Below, in pieces: positions 44,163-51,490 of a stretch of DNA of 64,000 nt (its first letter is position 1; each line of letters begins with the position of its first letter). The stretch is from Chryseobacterium gambrini (GTDB lineage: Bacteria; Bacteroidota; Bacteroidia; Flavobacteriales; Weeksellaceae), in the NCBI RefSeq assembly GCF_900156825.1, contig NZ_FTOV01000012.1, forward strand, positions 1-64,000. The letters run 5' to 3'. A model generated the notes under the pieces. The model ran no database searches. It was not told the DNA's origin and saw nothing but the letters and a program-made list of their open reading frames with translations. The translations under genes were made by a program, and so were the position numbers.

Positions 44163-44876
44163 ATGGAAGCACAATATAACTTTCAAATGAAGCCGAAAAG
44201 TGATAAGAATGATTGGGAAAAGGTGGAAATCTTTTCCCAATTCTATTGCGAGAGAACGACAGCAATACGGTATGCAAAAAGTCTTTCAAGAAAATTCAAA
44301 TCAGAAATCCGCCTTACAGAGGGAAAAGAACCTTTCAAAACAAGCGGAACATACATTTACGAAAACAACAATTATACAACAAATATTATGGCAAATTGGT
44401 GCAACAATAAAGTAACATTCACAGGAAATCGAGAGGTTTTGGACAAAGTCTCGAATGTATTTCAAGAAATGATAGAAAAGGAAACTAAGGGAAATATTGG
44501 GCAACTGCCCGATTTTGTCAAGAGCAAAAACGGTTACTTCTGTGAAATTTATCGAAGTGAAACAGATGAATGTTCTTTCCATTATGAGACAAGATGGAGC
44601 CCAAATATCGAAGCATTATGGATTGTTGCAAATCATTACGATGTCGGATTTGTATTGGATTACGAAGAATCTGGCTGTATGGTTTTTGGCAAGACCATAT
44701 GCGAAAACCAAATCTTACAGGATTATTTTCTCAATCAATGTGACTTTCAAGACTTCATCTACAATGTAGATACAGATTGTTACGAATTCGAAGGTGAAAA
44801 TTACGATTACAAAGAGGAGATTATGAGAATCCTATTAGACAGGAAAATAAATAATAACAAACAAAAAATTGCATAA
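44163..44876 (+). CDS. DUF1281-like element protein with an N-terminal extension
   Basis: The start at 44163 gives 237 residues. The part from MANWCNNKVTFTG onward (about residue 76) resembles a family of ferredoxin-like element proteins that usually begin at that Met. The first 75 residues form a separate small domain rich in charged residues. So this may be a fusion, or two proteins from one frame with an internal start. Function is unknown. The next gene follows directly. Confidence 0.6.
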   Translation: MEAQYNFQMKPKSDKNDWEKVEIFSQFYCERTTAIRYAKSLSRKFKSEIRLTEGKEPFKTSGTYIYENNNYTTNIMANWCNNKVTFTGNREVLDKVSNVFQEMIEKETKGNIGQLPDFVKSKNGYFCEIYRSETDECSFHYETRWSPNIEALWIVANHYDVGFVLDYEESGCMVFGKTICENQILQDYFLNQCDFQDFIYNVDTDCYEFEGENYDYKEEIMRILLDRKINNNKQKIA

Positions 44877-45320
44877 ATGAAAACATCACTTCAACAAACA
44901 GAATATTTACTGATAAAATCAATGACCAACAGTGAATGGGATAATGGCGATTTTGCCATTATCCACATTACGGGAGAATGGAAAGAAATCCAAAAGAAAA
45001 GGCTCGAAGCCGTAAAGCCTTTGGAAAATGACTATGATTTAAAATGGCTGAATTATGCCGATACCAATGTAGAGTTTTTCAAATTTTCGGAAGAAAATTA
45101 TCCCTAAGTTGAAGAATGGCTTTCGGAGAGAAGCAGGATTTTTATCGAATTGGAAAAAGAGGATTTGAAAAAATTTTTGCAACCCGAAAATAATCTGAAT
45201 TGCTACCAAATGCAAGTCTATAAAAACGGAAATGCCATTTACAACGCTTTTGGAAAACAGACAGGCGAAGAATTTTGGACAGAAGAATTTTCATTATATC
45301 AATTAACTCAACAACAATGA
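44877..45320 (+). pseudogene. small element gene interrupted by an in-frame TAA
   Basis: The first 76 codons end at TAA 45105-45107. The same frame continues at once with VEEWLSERSRIFIELEKED and runs protein-like to a TGA at 45318-45320, 147 residues apart from the stop. Codon use does not change across it. A single substitution in a sense codon would explain the stop. I do not recognise the family. Its true stop overlaps the start of the next small gene, as expected for an intact operon. Confidence 0.7.
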
Positions 45321-45524
45321 GAGTAACAGACTTAAACGGTTGCAAGATTAAAGTAACCAATCTTGATGAAGCTATCCAAATTACAGCAGAGTAAGGAATA
45401 TGAACATACAAACAAAGAATTTTCAGAATTAGATAAAAGACTGAGAAGGTTTTGGAAAGATATGTACGGAAAACTACTAAAATCAAAACAATATGAGCAA
45501 TCTCGCAGACAAAACGGAGTATAA
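45317..45524 (+). pseudogene. small element gene with a +1 frameshift
   Basis: The frame MRVTDLNGCKIKVTNLDEAI starts at 45317 (ATGA overlap) and hits TAA at 45392-45394 after 25 residues. Skipping one base near 45389 opens QSKEYEHTNKEFSELDKRL and the frame continues to TAA at 45522-45524. I recall intact relatives of about 65 residues in Bacteroidota elements with both halves joined. One extra base is the simplest explanation. Confidence 0.65.
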
Positions 45525-45735
45525 AGCATTGAACATTATTGCCAAAATGGTAAAACAATATGAAAAATTACACTATTTGGATATGACCAAAGAAGATGAT
45601 TGGAATGCCACAAACGCAAGAAACCTATTACAGAGCATTATTCAAAATAATGAATATAAAATTAATTATAACAGAAATAGTAAAAAATCAATTTTAAAAA
45701 CAAAATTATGCAAACCAATTTTTTCAGACAGATAG
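45493..45735 (+). CDS. small element protein of unknown function
   Basis: The 80-residue frame starts MSNLADKTEYKALNIIAKM and has a protein-like first 55 residues, with an Asn- and Lys-rich tail. It overlaps the PRTRC E gene by 28 bp at its end, so the natural stop may have been lost. I do not recognise the family. Confidence 0.5.
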   Translation: MSNLADKTEYKALNIIAKMVKQYEKLHYLDMTKEDDWNATNARNLLQSIIQNNEYKINYNRNSKKSILKTKLCKPIFSDR

Positions 45736-46250
45736 GCAAACTCAATCTTACAGGAGATTTGCAAATCACACTCCGACAAGGGGCAGAAAACAGTTTCGTT
45801 CTTTCCGTATTGCTCAACAATGAGCAATGCGGAGACGAGGCAAGGAAAACGATTCCGCCACTCAATTTAAGGGGGACAGCGGAAGAATTGGACAACGGAT
45901 TTTTTGAAAGTATTTCGACACCATTGCAGACCGCATCGGGCTTAATGGTAGATATGGAAAGTTTTATGAAACAGGTCGAAGAAGCCAAGAAGAAATCGGC
46001 AATGGAAAAGGAGAAATCCGACAAGGAGAAAAAAGAAAAGGAAGGCAAAGATAAAAAGTACAAAGAAGCCTTGCAAAAAGCCGAAGAACTCGAAAAAGAC
46101 GGCAAATACAAAGAAGCGTGGTCAGCTCTTCCAAAAGTATCGGAATTTCCCGATTATGCTGAAATCATCCGCAAAAAGCAGGATGAATATGAGAAACATT
46201 TTGCACCAAGCCTATTCTCTGAAACGACCAATGAAAATGTTGAATCTTAA
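45708..46250 (+). CDS. PRTRC system protein E
   Basis: The 180-residue protein matches PRTRC protein E: a conserved N-terminal domain (NFFRQIGKLNLTGDLQITLR, then IPPLNLRGTAEELDNGF), a long charged coiled coil (about 85-135) and a C-terminal segment with FPDYAEIIRKKQ. PRTRC cassettes (ParB-related, ThiF-related) occur on plasmids and integrative elements. Their biochemical role is unknown. It opens the cassette, 11 bp before protein C. Confidence 0.88.
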   Translation: MQTNFFRQIGKLNLTGDLQITLRQGAENSFVLSVLLNNEQCGDEARKTIPPLNLRGTAEELDNGFFESISTPLQTASGLMVDMESFMKQVEEAKKKSAMEKEKSDKEKKEKEGKDKKYKEALQKAEELEKDGKYKEAWSALPKVSEFPDYAEIIRKKQDEYEKHFAPSLFSETTNENVES

Positions 46251-46261
46251 AAATATTATAA

Positions 46262-46480
46262 ATGTTACTTGCAACCCTATTAGACCGAGTTTTTATACTC
46301 AAAGATAACGGACAGGAAATACGTTTACCTGACCCTGAACCAAAATGGAGCGTAGAATCAGTAATGAACTTTTACGCCAACACGTACCCGATACTGACCA
46401 CTTCAAAAATTTCAGCACCGAAAATCAAGGATGATGCTGTTGAATATCAATTTGAAAGTGTGATGGGAACAAAAGGATAA
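46262..46480 (+). CDS. PRTRC system protein C
   Basis: The 72-residue protein reads LDRVFILKDNGQEIRLPDP and SVESVMNFYANTYPILTT, the family's conserved core. It resembles a ubiquitin-like beta-grasp fold, which would pair naturally with the ThiF/E1-like protein encoded at 48537. That link is inference. Confidence 0.85.
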   Translation: MLLATLLDRVFILKDNGQEIRLPDPEPKWSVESVMNFYANTYPILTTSKISAPKIKDDAVEYQFESVMGTKG

Positions 46481-46487
46481 TAAATAG

Positions 46488-46546
46488 TTGATGGTTTTTG
46501 GTTGACAGTTGATAGAATTACAATCTAAAAGCTAACAACCATCAAC
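46488..46546. repeat. inverted repeat between PRTRC C and the next gene
   Basis: GTTGATGGTT (46488-46497) pairs with AACCATCAAC (46537-46546), a perfect 10-bp inverted repeat with a 39-nt loop. No T tract follows. Confidence 0.5.
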
Positions 46547-46574
46547 CATAAACTGACAAACAAAAATAAAATGA

Positions 46575-46751
46575 ATGCAACGAAAAACCATATCGGGGAC
46601 AATTCAACCTCCCGAAGAAAAAAAACAAAGGCAACTTCACTTACAATTGAGGGAATACGCACAATGGATGCATCAGATAAAAGACAGTTCGGAAGTTCAG
46701 AAAGACCAACGGAAATCCGTTCCAATCTCCCAACTTCCAATGCTTTTCTGA
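46575..46751 (+). CDS. hidden 58-residue gene in the PRTRC cassette
   Basis: This frame begins at ATG 46575 and reads MQRKTISGTIQPPEEKKQ, then LQLREYAQWMHQIKDSSEVQ, a natural composition for a soluble helical protein. It ends at TGA 46749-46751. The longer frame that starts at 46571 covers the same DNA with an unlikely sequence rich in Ser, Thr and Arg. So the DNA up to 46751 most likely belongs to this small gene, and the next gene starts at 46763. Confidence 0.6.
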   Translation: MQRKTISGTIQPPEEKKQRQLHLQLREYAQWMHQIKDSSEVQKDQRKSVPISQLPMLF

Positions 46752-46762
46752 GAACCTGCTTT

Positions 46763-47746
46763 ATGCCGAAATTAAAGGAGAATGAAATAACAATAACACA
46801 GGGCAAACGTAAGTCTGCTAAAACAGAAAGGGATTTTTATAAGTCCCTTTCTCAATTAGCAAAGCATTATGATATAACCCCAATGCCGACACAGCATTTT
46901 AATTATCCATACAATATCAGCCTTGCTTTGAGAGATATTGAAACGCAGTTGAAAACCAAGACTGAAAATTGGCAGAGTGTTAGGCTGATAGAAAAAGGGA
47001 GTAAGACTTGCTTTGCAATAGAAGAAAGATGCAACACAGGGGCAACCTTGTTTTATGTTCCCGTCGTACCGCTTTATCAATTGCTCCGCAATAAGGTACA
47101 CAGAAAAGCAGCTTGCTTACTATTGTCCGTATGCACTTATCTGTATAGAAATGTAGATATTCCATATTACAGACAGGAAGATTCTTATCTCTATTGGAAT
47201 TACGAAATGCTTACTGATTGGATAGAGCAGGACGAAGAAATAGAAGATAACCACATCTGCAAAAAAGAACTTCAACGGGCGGAAATCAACGGAGATATGA
47301 TGGGACAAAAAATTTCCAATGCTAAGAATCTTCTTTTTTTTGAGCAACGCTTGAAACGTTTTATACCGAAAAACAGGTTTGATAAAGAATGCCTTCAATT
47401 GGCAGAAAAAACCTTTAAACTTTATTGTGATTACCCTAATGAAAGCATTTTCAGAAATGCCCACTATAATAATGCAAACAAGCCCTCAGAAATGGAGGGA
47501 GATGACAATTATAATGAGGAAACTGTTATCGCAATGGATAAATATATTTCCTTTTTTGCCGAGAGTGACGGATTGATTTATGATAATCTAACGAGTATGG
47601 TCAATAATGAGTTCAACGAATATGCTGAAACACAGCAACCAATGATTTTTAAAACCTTTGACGGAAGTGATATATTGGATAAAAACCTTGATTTTGAAAA
47701 TCAGTTGTTTAAGGTCTTAAACGAATTGTGCCGATTGCTCAACTAA
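46763..47746 (+). CDS. PRTRC system protein F-like
   Basis: The start at 46763 (MPKLKENEITITQGKRK) lies 11 bp after the small upstream gene; the frame extends upstream to 46571 but that part looks out of frame. The 327-residue protein has a helical core with ATLFYVPVVPLYQLLRNKVH and RKAACLLLSVCTYLYRN. Position between PRTRC C and B suggests protein F. I cannot confirm the family by motif. Confidence 0.55.
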   Translation: MPKLKENEITITQGKRKSAKTERDFYKSLSQLAKHYDITPMPTQHFNYPYNISLALRDIETQLKTKTENWQSVRLIEKGSKTCFAIEERCNTGATLFYVPVVPLYQLLRNKVHRKAACLLLSVCTYLYRNVDIPYYRQEDSYLYWNYEMLTDWIEQDEEIEDNHICKKELQRAEINGDMMGQKISNAKNLLFFEQRLKRFIPKNRFDKECLQLAEKTFKLYCDYPNESIFRNAHYNNANKPSEMEGDDNYNEETVIAMDKYISFFAESDGLIYDNLTSMVNNEFNEYAETQQPMIFKTFDGSDILDKNLDFENQLFKVLNELCRLLN

Positions 47747-47790
47747 TCTGTGCATACACGGCGCAAATAATTCAATTATAAAAACAAGCT

Positions 47791-48537
47791 ATGAGAAATA
47801 CAGCCAATACAATTAAGAACGAAGAAACCGACATAACCAATAATTTTGGAACACTTTACTATCCTAAATCAGCACTGGTCTTTTATGAGACAGAAGATTA
47901 TAATCGCGATGGTTATGTTGAACATTTTGATATTGACCCTAATGGAAACCCTGTCAATGCCCACCCTTTGACTGTAAGGGAGGCACAACGACTCTCCAAA
48001 TCTTTAAATATTCAAAATAAGAAAGAAAAAGATTTTCTAAGACCAAGTGGTATTATTTCTGAAACTGTACTATTTATAGATACATCGGAAAATGGAAAAG
48101 TGGTCTGGTACACAAAAGCACAGGAACGACAGTTACTATTTACCGAAAAGCTTTCCATTCCAAATGGTTTAGCGAATGTGCCACCTTTGCTATGGTGTGC
48201 CAATAAGCAGGGAATGAAAATATTCGCATTGGAGACAGACCAACGCCCCAATACAGATACACCACTATTTCACGCTCCGTTCTTTAATGTTTACGAAAGC
48301 GGAAGTGTTTGTATGGGAACGGTCGACGTAAACATTAAAAGTTCCGCATCACTCGAAGAGTTTACTAAGAAATGGGAAAACTATTTTTTCAATTCTTATT
48401 TCAGCCATTTGGTCAACAGCCATAATCCGATTAAAGGAAACTTGGTAATCCTTTGGAAAAGCCTTATTGATTCAAAAGAGCCGTTTCCGACAGATATTCT
48501 AATCAATTCAAATCTAACTTTAAAAAATCTACTCTAA
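47791..48537 (+). CDS. PRTRC system protein B
   Basis: The 248-residue protein matches PRTRC B, with YYPKSALVFYETED, IDPNGNPVNAHPLT and the late segment PLLWCANKQGMKIFAL. Its stop codon overlaps the ThiF start (TAATG), so the two are coupled. No signal peptide or membrane segment is seen. Confidence 0.85.
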   Translation: MRNTANTIKNEETDITNNFGTLYYPKSALVFYETEDYNRDGYVEHFDIDPNGNPVNAHPLTVREAQRLSKSLNIQNKKEKDFLRPSGIISETVLFIDTSENGKVVWYTKAQERQLLFTEKLSIPNGLANVPPLLWCANKQGMKIFALETDQRPNTDTPLFHAPFFNVYESGSVCMGTVDVNIKSSASLEEFTKKWENYFFNSYFSHLVNSHNPIKGNLVILWKSLIDSKEPFPTDILINSNLTLKNLL

Positions 48538-49346
48538 TGATACAATCTGAAAAAACAAAAGTCCATTTTACCGATGATAGCCTTTTAAATCCTACCAATC
48601 CTGTAATGGTAAACCTCATAGGTGCAGGTGGTACAGGTTCTAAAGTATTGACCGCCTTGATCGAAATGAACCATTCATTGATTGAATTGGGACACGCAGG
48701 ATTACAGGTGCGGTTGTGGGATGATGATATTGTCACAGAAGCGAATCAAGGCAGACAGCGTTTTGCAGAATGTGAAGTAGGATTACCAAAGGCAGTTGCA
48801 CTGATAAATCGGGCAAACCGATGGTCTGGAACGAATTGGAAAGCCGAAGTCAGAAAGTTTGAAAGAGATTCTTTAGGAAGAATCCAAGAGAATATGCAGT
48901 CCGCAATTTATATGTCGTGTGTTGATAATGTCAAATCACGATTTGAAATTGCTGATATTCTGAATGAATTGAAAGAGGGTAGGAGATTATACAGAAACCA
49001 GGCTAAATATTGGATGGATTTTGGCAACAACCGATATTCTGGACAGGTTTTGCTTTCTACAGTTGAGAATATAAAACAACCTGATTCCGAAAAATATCAA
49101 ACAACGTCGAATCTTCCTTATGTGACGGAAGAATTTGGAGAACTGCTTTTGCAGTCTGAAACGCAAGATGATACACCAAGTTGCAGTTTAGCAGAAGCAT
49201 TAGAAAAGCAGGATTTGTTTATTAATTCTACATTAGCACAAATGGGATGTTCTCTATTGTGGAACTTGTTTCGCAACGGACTGACTGAAAACAGAGGTTT
49301 TTTCCTTAATCTAAAAAATTTCCATTCTCAACTGATAAAAATATAA
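48537..49346 (+). CDS. PRTRC system ThiF-family (E1-like) protein
   Basis: The 269-residue protein has the ThiF/MoeB/E1 nucleotide-binding motif VNLIGAGGTGSKVLTAL (about 23-39), a conserved Asp-rich strand end WDDDIVTEANQGRQRF and a late CSLAEAL segment. E1-like enzymes adenylate a beta-grasp protein. PRTRC C may be that partner. It is the last gene of the cassette. Confidence 0.9.
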   Translation: MIQSEKTKVHFTDDSLLNPTNPVMVNLIGAGGTGSKVLTALIEMNHSLIELGHAGLQVRLWDDDIVTEANQGRQRFAECEVGLPKAVALINRANRWSGTNWKAEVRKFERDSLGRIQENMQSAIYMSCVDNVKSRFEIADILNELKEGRRLYRNQAKYWMDFGNNRYSGQVLLSTVENIKQPDSEKYQTTSNLPYVTEEFGELLLQSETQDDTPSCSLAEALEKQDLFINSTLAQMGCSLLWNLFRNGLTENRGFFLNLKNFHSQLIKI

Positions 49347-49348
49347 AA

Positions 49349-49375
49349 AACCGCCTGACCAAAAGTTGGGCGGCA
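49349..49375 (-). terminator. terminator facing the mercury operon
   Basis: The stem CCGCC/GGCGG (49351-49355 and 49369-49373) is followed by a T6 run only when read on the minus strand. It therefore suits transcripts arriving from the minus-strand mercury genes ending at 49729. Confidence 0.5.
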
Positions 49376-49516
49376 AAAATGCAATTCCTCCCTGCGGTCG
49401 GAAACGTATTTTTGCGGAAAGCGGAACAACCCCATTTCTAAAACAATTCCGGACTTTGGCTTTGGTTTGTTTTAGAAAAAAGGTTGTAAGTATTAACTGA
49501 CTATAGAAAACTCGTT

Positions 49517-49720
49517 GTGCATAGTTTCAATTAAGCATTAAAATAGTTAGTTGAAACTATGCACTTTCAGTGCAAGAATTTCAGTTTCTATAAATTTTTT
49601 ATTCGACACAGATGCACAGATAATAAAATGAATTTTTTAATATTTTATTATCTGTGCATCTGTGGAGTTTTTTAAACGAATTTCATTCGTTGTTCAAATC
49701 TATGGACTGAAAGTCCATAG
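49517..49720. repeat. four tandem hairpins between PRTRC and mercury modules
   Basis: Four perfect inverted repeats follow each other: 14 bp (49517-49530 with 49551-49564), 23 bp (49607-49629 with 49642-49664, arms starting CACAGATGCACAGATAAT), 7 bp around 49675-49691, and 9 bp (49700-49708 with 49712-49720). No gene lies in 49347-49728. The 23-bp arms resemble dispersed CACAGAT-type hairpins known in Bacteroidota intergenic DNA, by memory. Confidence 0.7.
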
Positions 49721-49728
49721 TGGTTTAG

Positions 49729-49938
49729 TTATTTACAACAAGCATTTCCCTCTTGAATAGGTGGGCACTTTACTGTACCGTAACTACAAAACACGCAACA
49801 ATCTCCCTTTATAGGTTTTAGAGTTGTTTTGCAACTCTCACACTGATAGAAAAATTGACAAGCATCAGTTGGCATTTCTTCGGATTTCTTATGTCCGCAG
49901 GTTGGACAAGTTATTTCGGATATTAAAATGATGTCCAT
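49729..49938 (-). CDS. GDCCVxC-domain small metal-binding protein
   Basis: The 69-residue protein is cysteine-rich with CPTCGHKK, CESC and the signature GDCCVFC, and it ends in ACCK. This family accompanies mercury transport genes. It overlaps the MerTP stop by one base and is the last gene of the mercury operon. It probably binds Hg(II) or another soft metal in the cytoplasm. Confidence 0.88.
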   Translation of the reverse strand: MDIILISEITCPTCGHKKSEEMPTDACQFFYQCESCKTTLKPIKGDCCVFCSYGTVKCPPIQEGNACCK

Positions 49939-50540
49939 TATGAAATAATTTTGCTTTTTAGTGATTTGTAACCAGTAGAGTTGATAGCTTTTTCGATTTG
50001 CTCGATGCTGGTTTGTTTGTTGTCGAACTTTACAATTGCGTTGCCTTTTTCGTAAGAAACAATAACTTCAACAATGCCTTTTAGTTTGCTAATTTCTGTC
50101 TTTACATGATGTTCACATCCTGAACAAGTCATTCCTTTAATAGTAAATTCAACTTTCTGAATTTTAGAAGTCGAAGTAACAATTGCCGTGATTTTTGTCT
50201 TCGGAACAAAGATGTGAGCATAACTCGGAAATGATAGAAGTAAAACTGATATTACGGTAATACTTCCTAACAATGATTTCGTTTGCATAAAATTTTGTTT
50301 TTGATTTGTTTCACAATTACAGTCAATTTGTTGTTGAGGTTTCAGTTTTTGATACCAAGCAAAGCCAAGAACTAAAACAGTCATACCAATAAAATAAGGT
50401 CGAAAAGGTTCGAGCCACGAAAAGGTAGAAGCAATTCCGCTTGAACCCGCAACTATAGCCAAAATTGGCGTAATACAGCACAAGGACGAAGCAATTGCTG
50501 TCAAAAGTCCTGCACCGATTAATTTTTTTTCTGTTTTCAT
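49938..50540 (-). CDS. merTP: MerTP fused mercuric ion transporter
   Basis: The 200-residue protein has MerT-type membrane helices with SSLCCITPILA (the vicinal Cys pair in TM1), CNCE between helices, and a C-terminal heavy-metal-associated domain with GMTCSGCEHHVKTEI (MerP part, about 133-200). It brings mercuric ion into the cell. No mercuric reductase (MerA) gene is seen in the window, so how the metal is then handled is unclear; the element may continue elsewhere. It overlaps the regulator gene by 4 bp. Confidence 0.9.
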   Translation of the reverse strand: MKTEKKLIGAGLLTAIASSLCCITPILAIVAGSSGIASTFSWLEPFRPYFIGMTVLVLGFAWYQKLKPQQQIDCNCETNQKQNFMQTKSLLGSITVISVLLLSFPSYAHIFVPKTKITAIVTSTSKIQKVEFTIKGMTCSGCEHHVKTEISKLKGIVEVIVSYEKGNAIVKFDNKQTSIEQIEKAINSTGYKSLKSKIIS

Positions 50541-50911
50541 ATTGCTTCCAAAATTTTGTTTTCGTTAAGGATTTTGAAAAAAGGTTTGAGCATTTTTTCA
50601 TACTCTTTTGCCAACGAATAGAAAATAGTTTGCGCTTGTCTTTCCGTTTCAATGAGTTTTCTGTCTTTGAGTTTTCGCAAGTGCTGAGAAACTGCCGAAA
50701 TGGTCATACTGAGAATATCGCTTAGGTCGCAAACACAAAGTTTCTTTTCTTCATAAAGAAGAAAAAGTATTTTCAGTCTTACATTGTTACCCGCTAACTC
50801 AAGTCCGCTGGATAAATAATCAACTGTCCCTTTGATTTCACTAATCCGGTCTTTGCAACGCATTATCTGCTTAACGTCCGCCTGCTGCCTTATACAAGAA
50901 AGATTATCCAT
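50537..50911 (-). CDS. ArsR/SmtB-family metalloregulator of the mercury operon
   Basis: The 124-residue protein (ATG 50911) has the ArsR winged helix with the metal-binding alpha-3 motif LCVCDLSDIL and DNA-recognition helix MTISAVSQHLRKL. The CVC motif binds soft metals such as Hg, As or Cd. It heads the operon with MerTP and the GDCCVxC protein, replacing the MerR regulator of other bacteria. Confidence 0.9.
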   Translation of the reverse strand: MDNLSCIRQQADVKQIMRCKDRISEIKGTVDYLSSGLELAGNNVRLKILFLLYEEKKLCVCDLSDILSMTISAVSQHLRKLKDRKLIETERQAQTIFYSLAKEYEKMLKPFFKILNENKILEAI

Positions 50912-50970
50912 AAGTACAAAGATAAGCAAATTGTTTATTTAAGCAAATACTAAAATACAAAAACATCTTT

Positions 50971-51390
50971 TTATACATTTTCATAAAAGGATAAAAGATT
51001 TCCGTATAAGTCTAATGCTGCAAATTCTCTTGTGCCATAATAGGTACTTTCTATCTCTGTTTTTTCATTGTGAAGCACCTCTTTTTCTTTTAGCTCTTTA
51101 TACAGCTCTTCAACTCCTTTTACTTCAATTCTGCAACTGTGTGTTCCTGCTAAAAAGCTTTCTGCCCCACTACTAATCGGTTTTAGAAATAGAAAAATGC
51201 TTTTCCATTTCCAACTATAATTGCAGGAAGCCCACAAATGCAGTTCTATGTTGCCCCGAACCAAAATTGCAAAAGTGTCTTCCTTGTGCCGACAATCAAA
51301 ACCAAATTTGTCTTTGTAAAATTGAACTGCTTTGTCAATTTCCCTGACAGGAAATGCGGGTGTTGCCTTTATCAGTTCTATCATTGTCAT
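50971..51390 (-). CDS. VOC-family (bleomycin-resistance-like) protein
   Basis: The ATG at 51390 gives 139 residues; a longer frame from 51438 adds 16 residues without support. The protein has two betaalphabetabetabeta units of the VOC fold: TPAFPVREIDKAVQFYKDKF and an ending LDLYGNLLSFYENV. Bleomycin-binding and glyoxalase-like proteins share this fold. It sits between the mercury and copper blocks. Its role is unknown. Confidence 0.8.
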   Translation of the reverse strand: MTMIELIKATPAFPVREIDKAVQFYKDKFGFDCRHKEDTFAILVRGNIELHLWASCNYSWKWKSIFLFLKPISSGAESFLAGTHSCRIEVKGVEELYKELKEKEVLHNEKTEIESTYYGTREFAALDLYGNLLSFYENV

Positions 51391-51490
51391 GTGCAATTTT
51401 AAATTGTAATATTGTGGTAAATAGTTGAGACAGCTCAAACGGATTGAAAAAACGTTTTCGGTTTCCTGGCTTAGCTGTTTATCCTTTGTT

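Noticed and set aside
45142..45558. 138-codon minus-strand frame
   Set aside because: It is antisense to the broken small element genes, whose plus-strand frames are more convincing.
46571..46762. N-terminal 64 codons of the PRTRC F-like frame
   Set aside because: The overlapping 46575 frame is more protein-like, so the start was moved to 46763.
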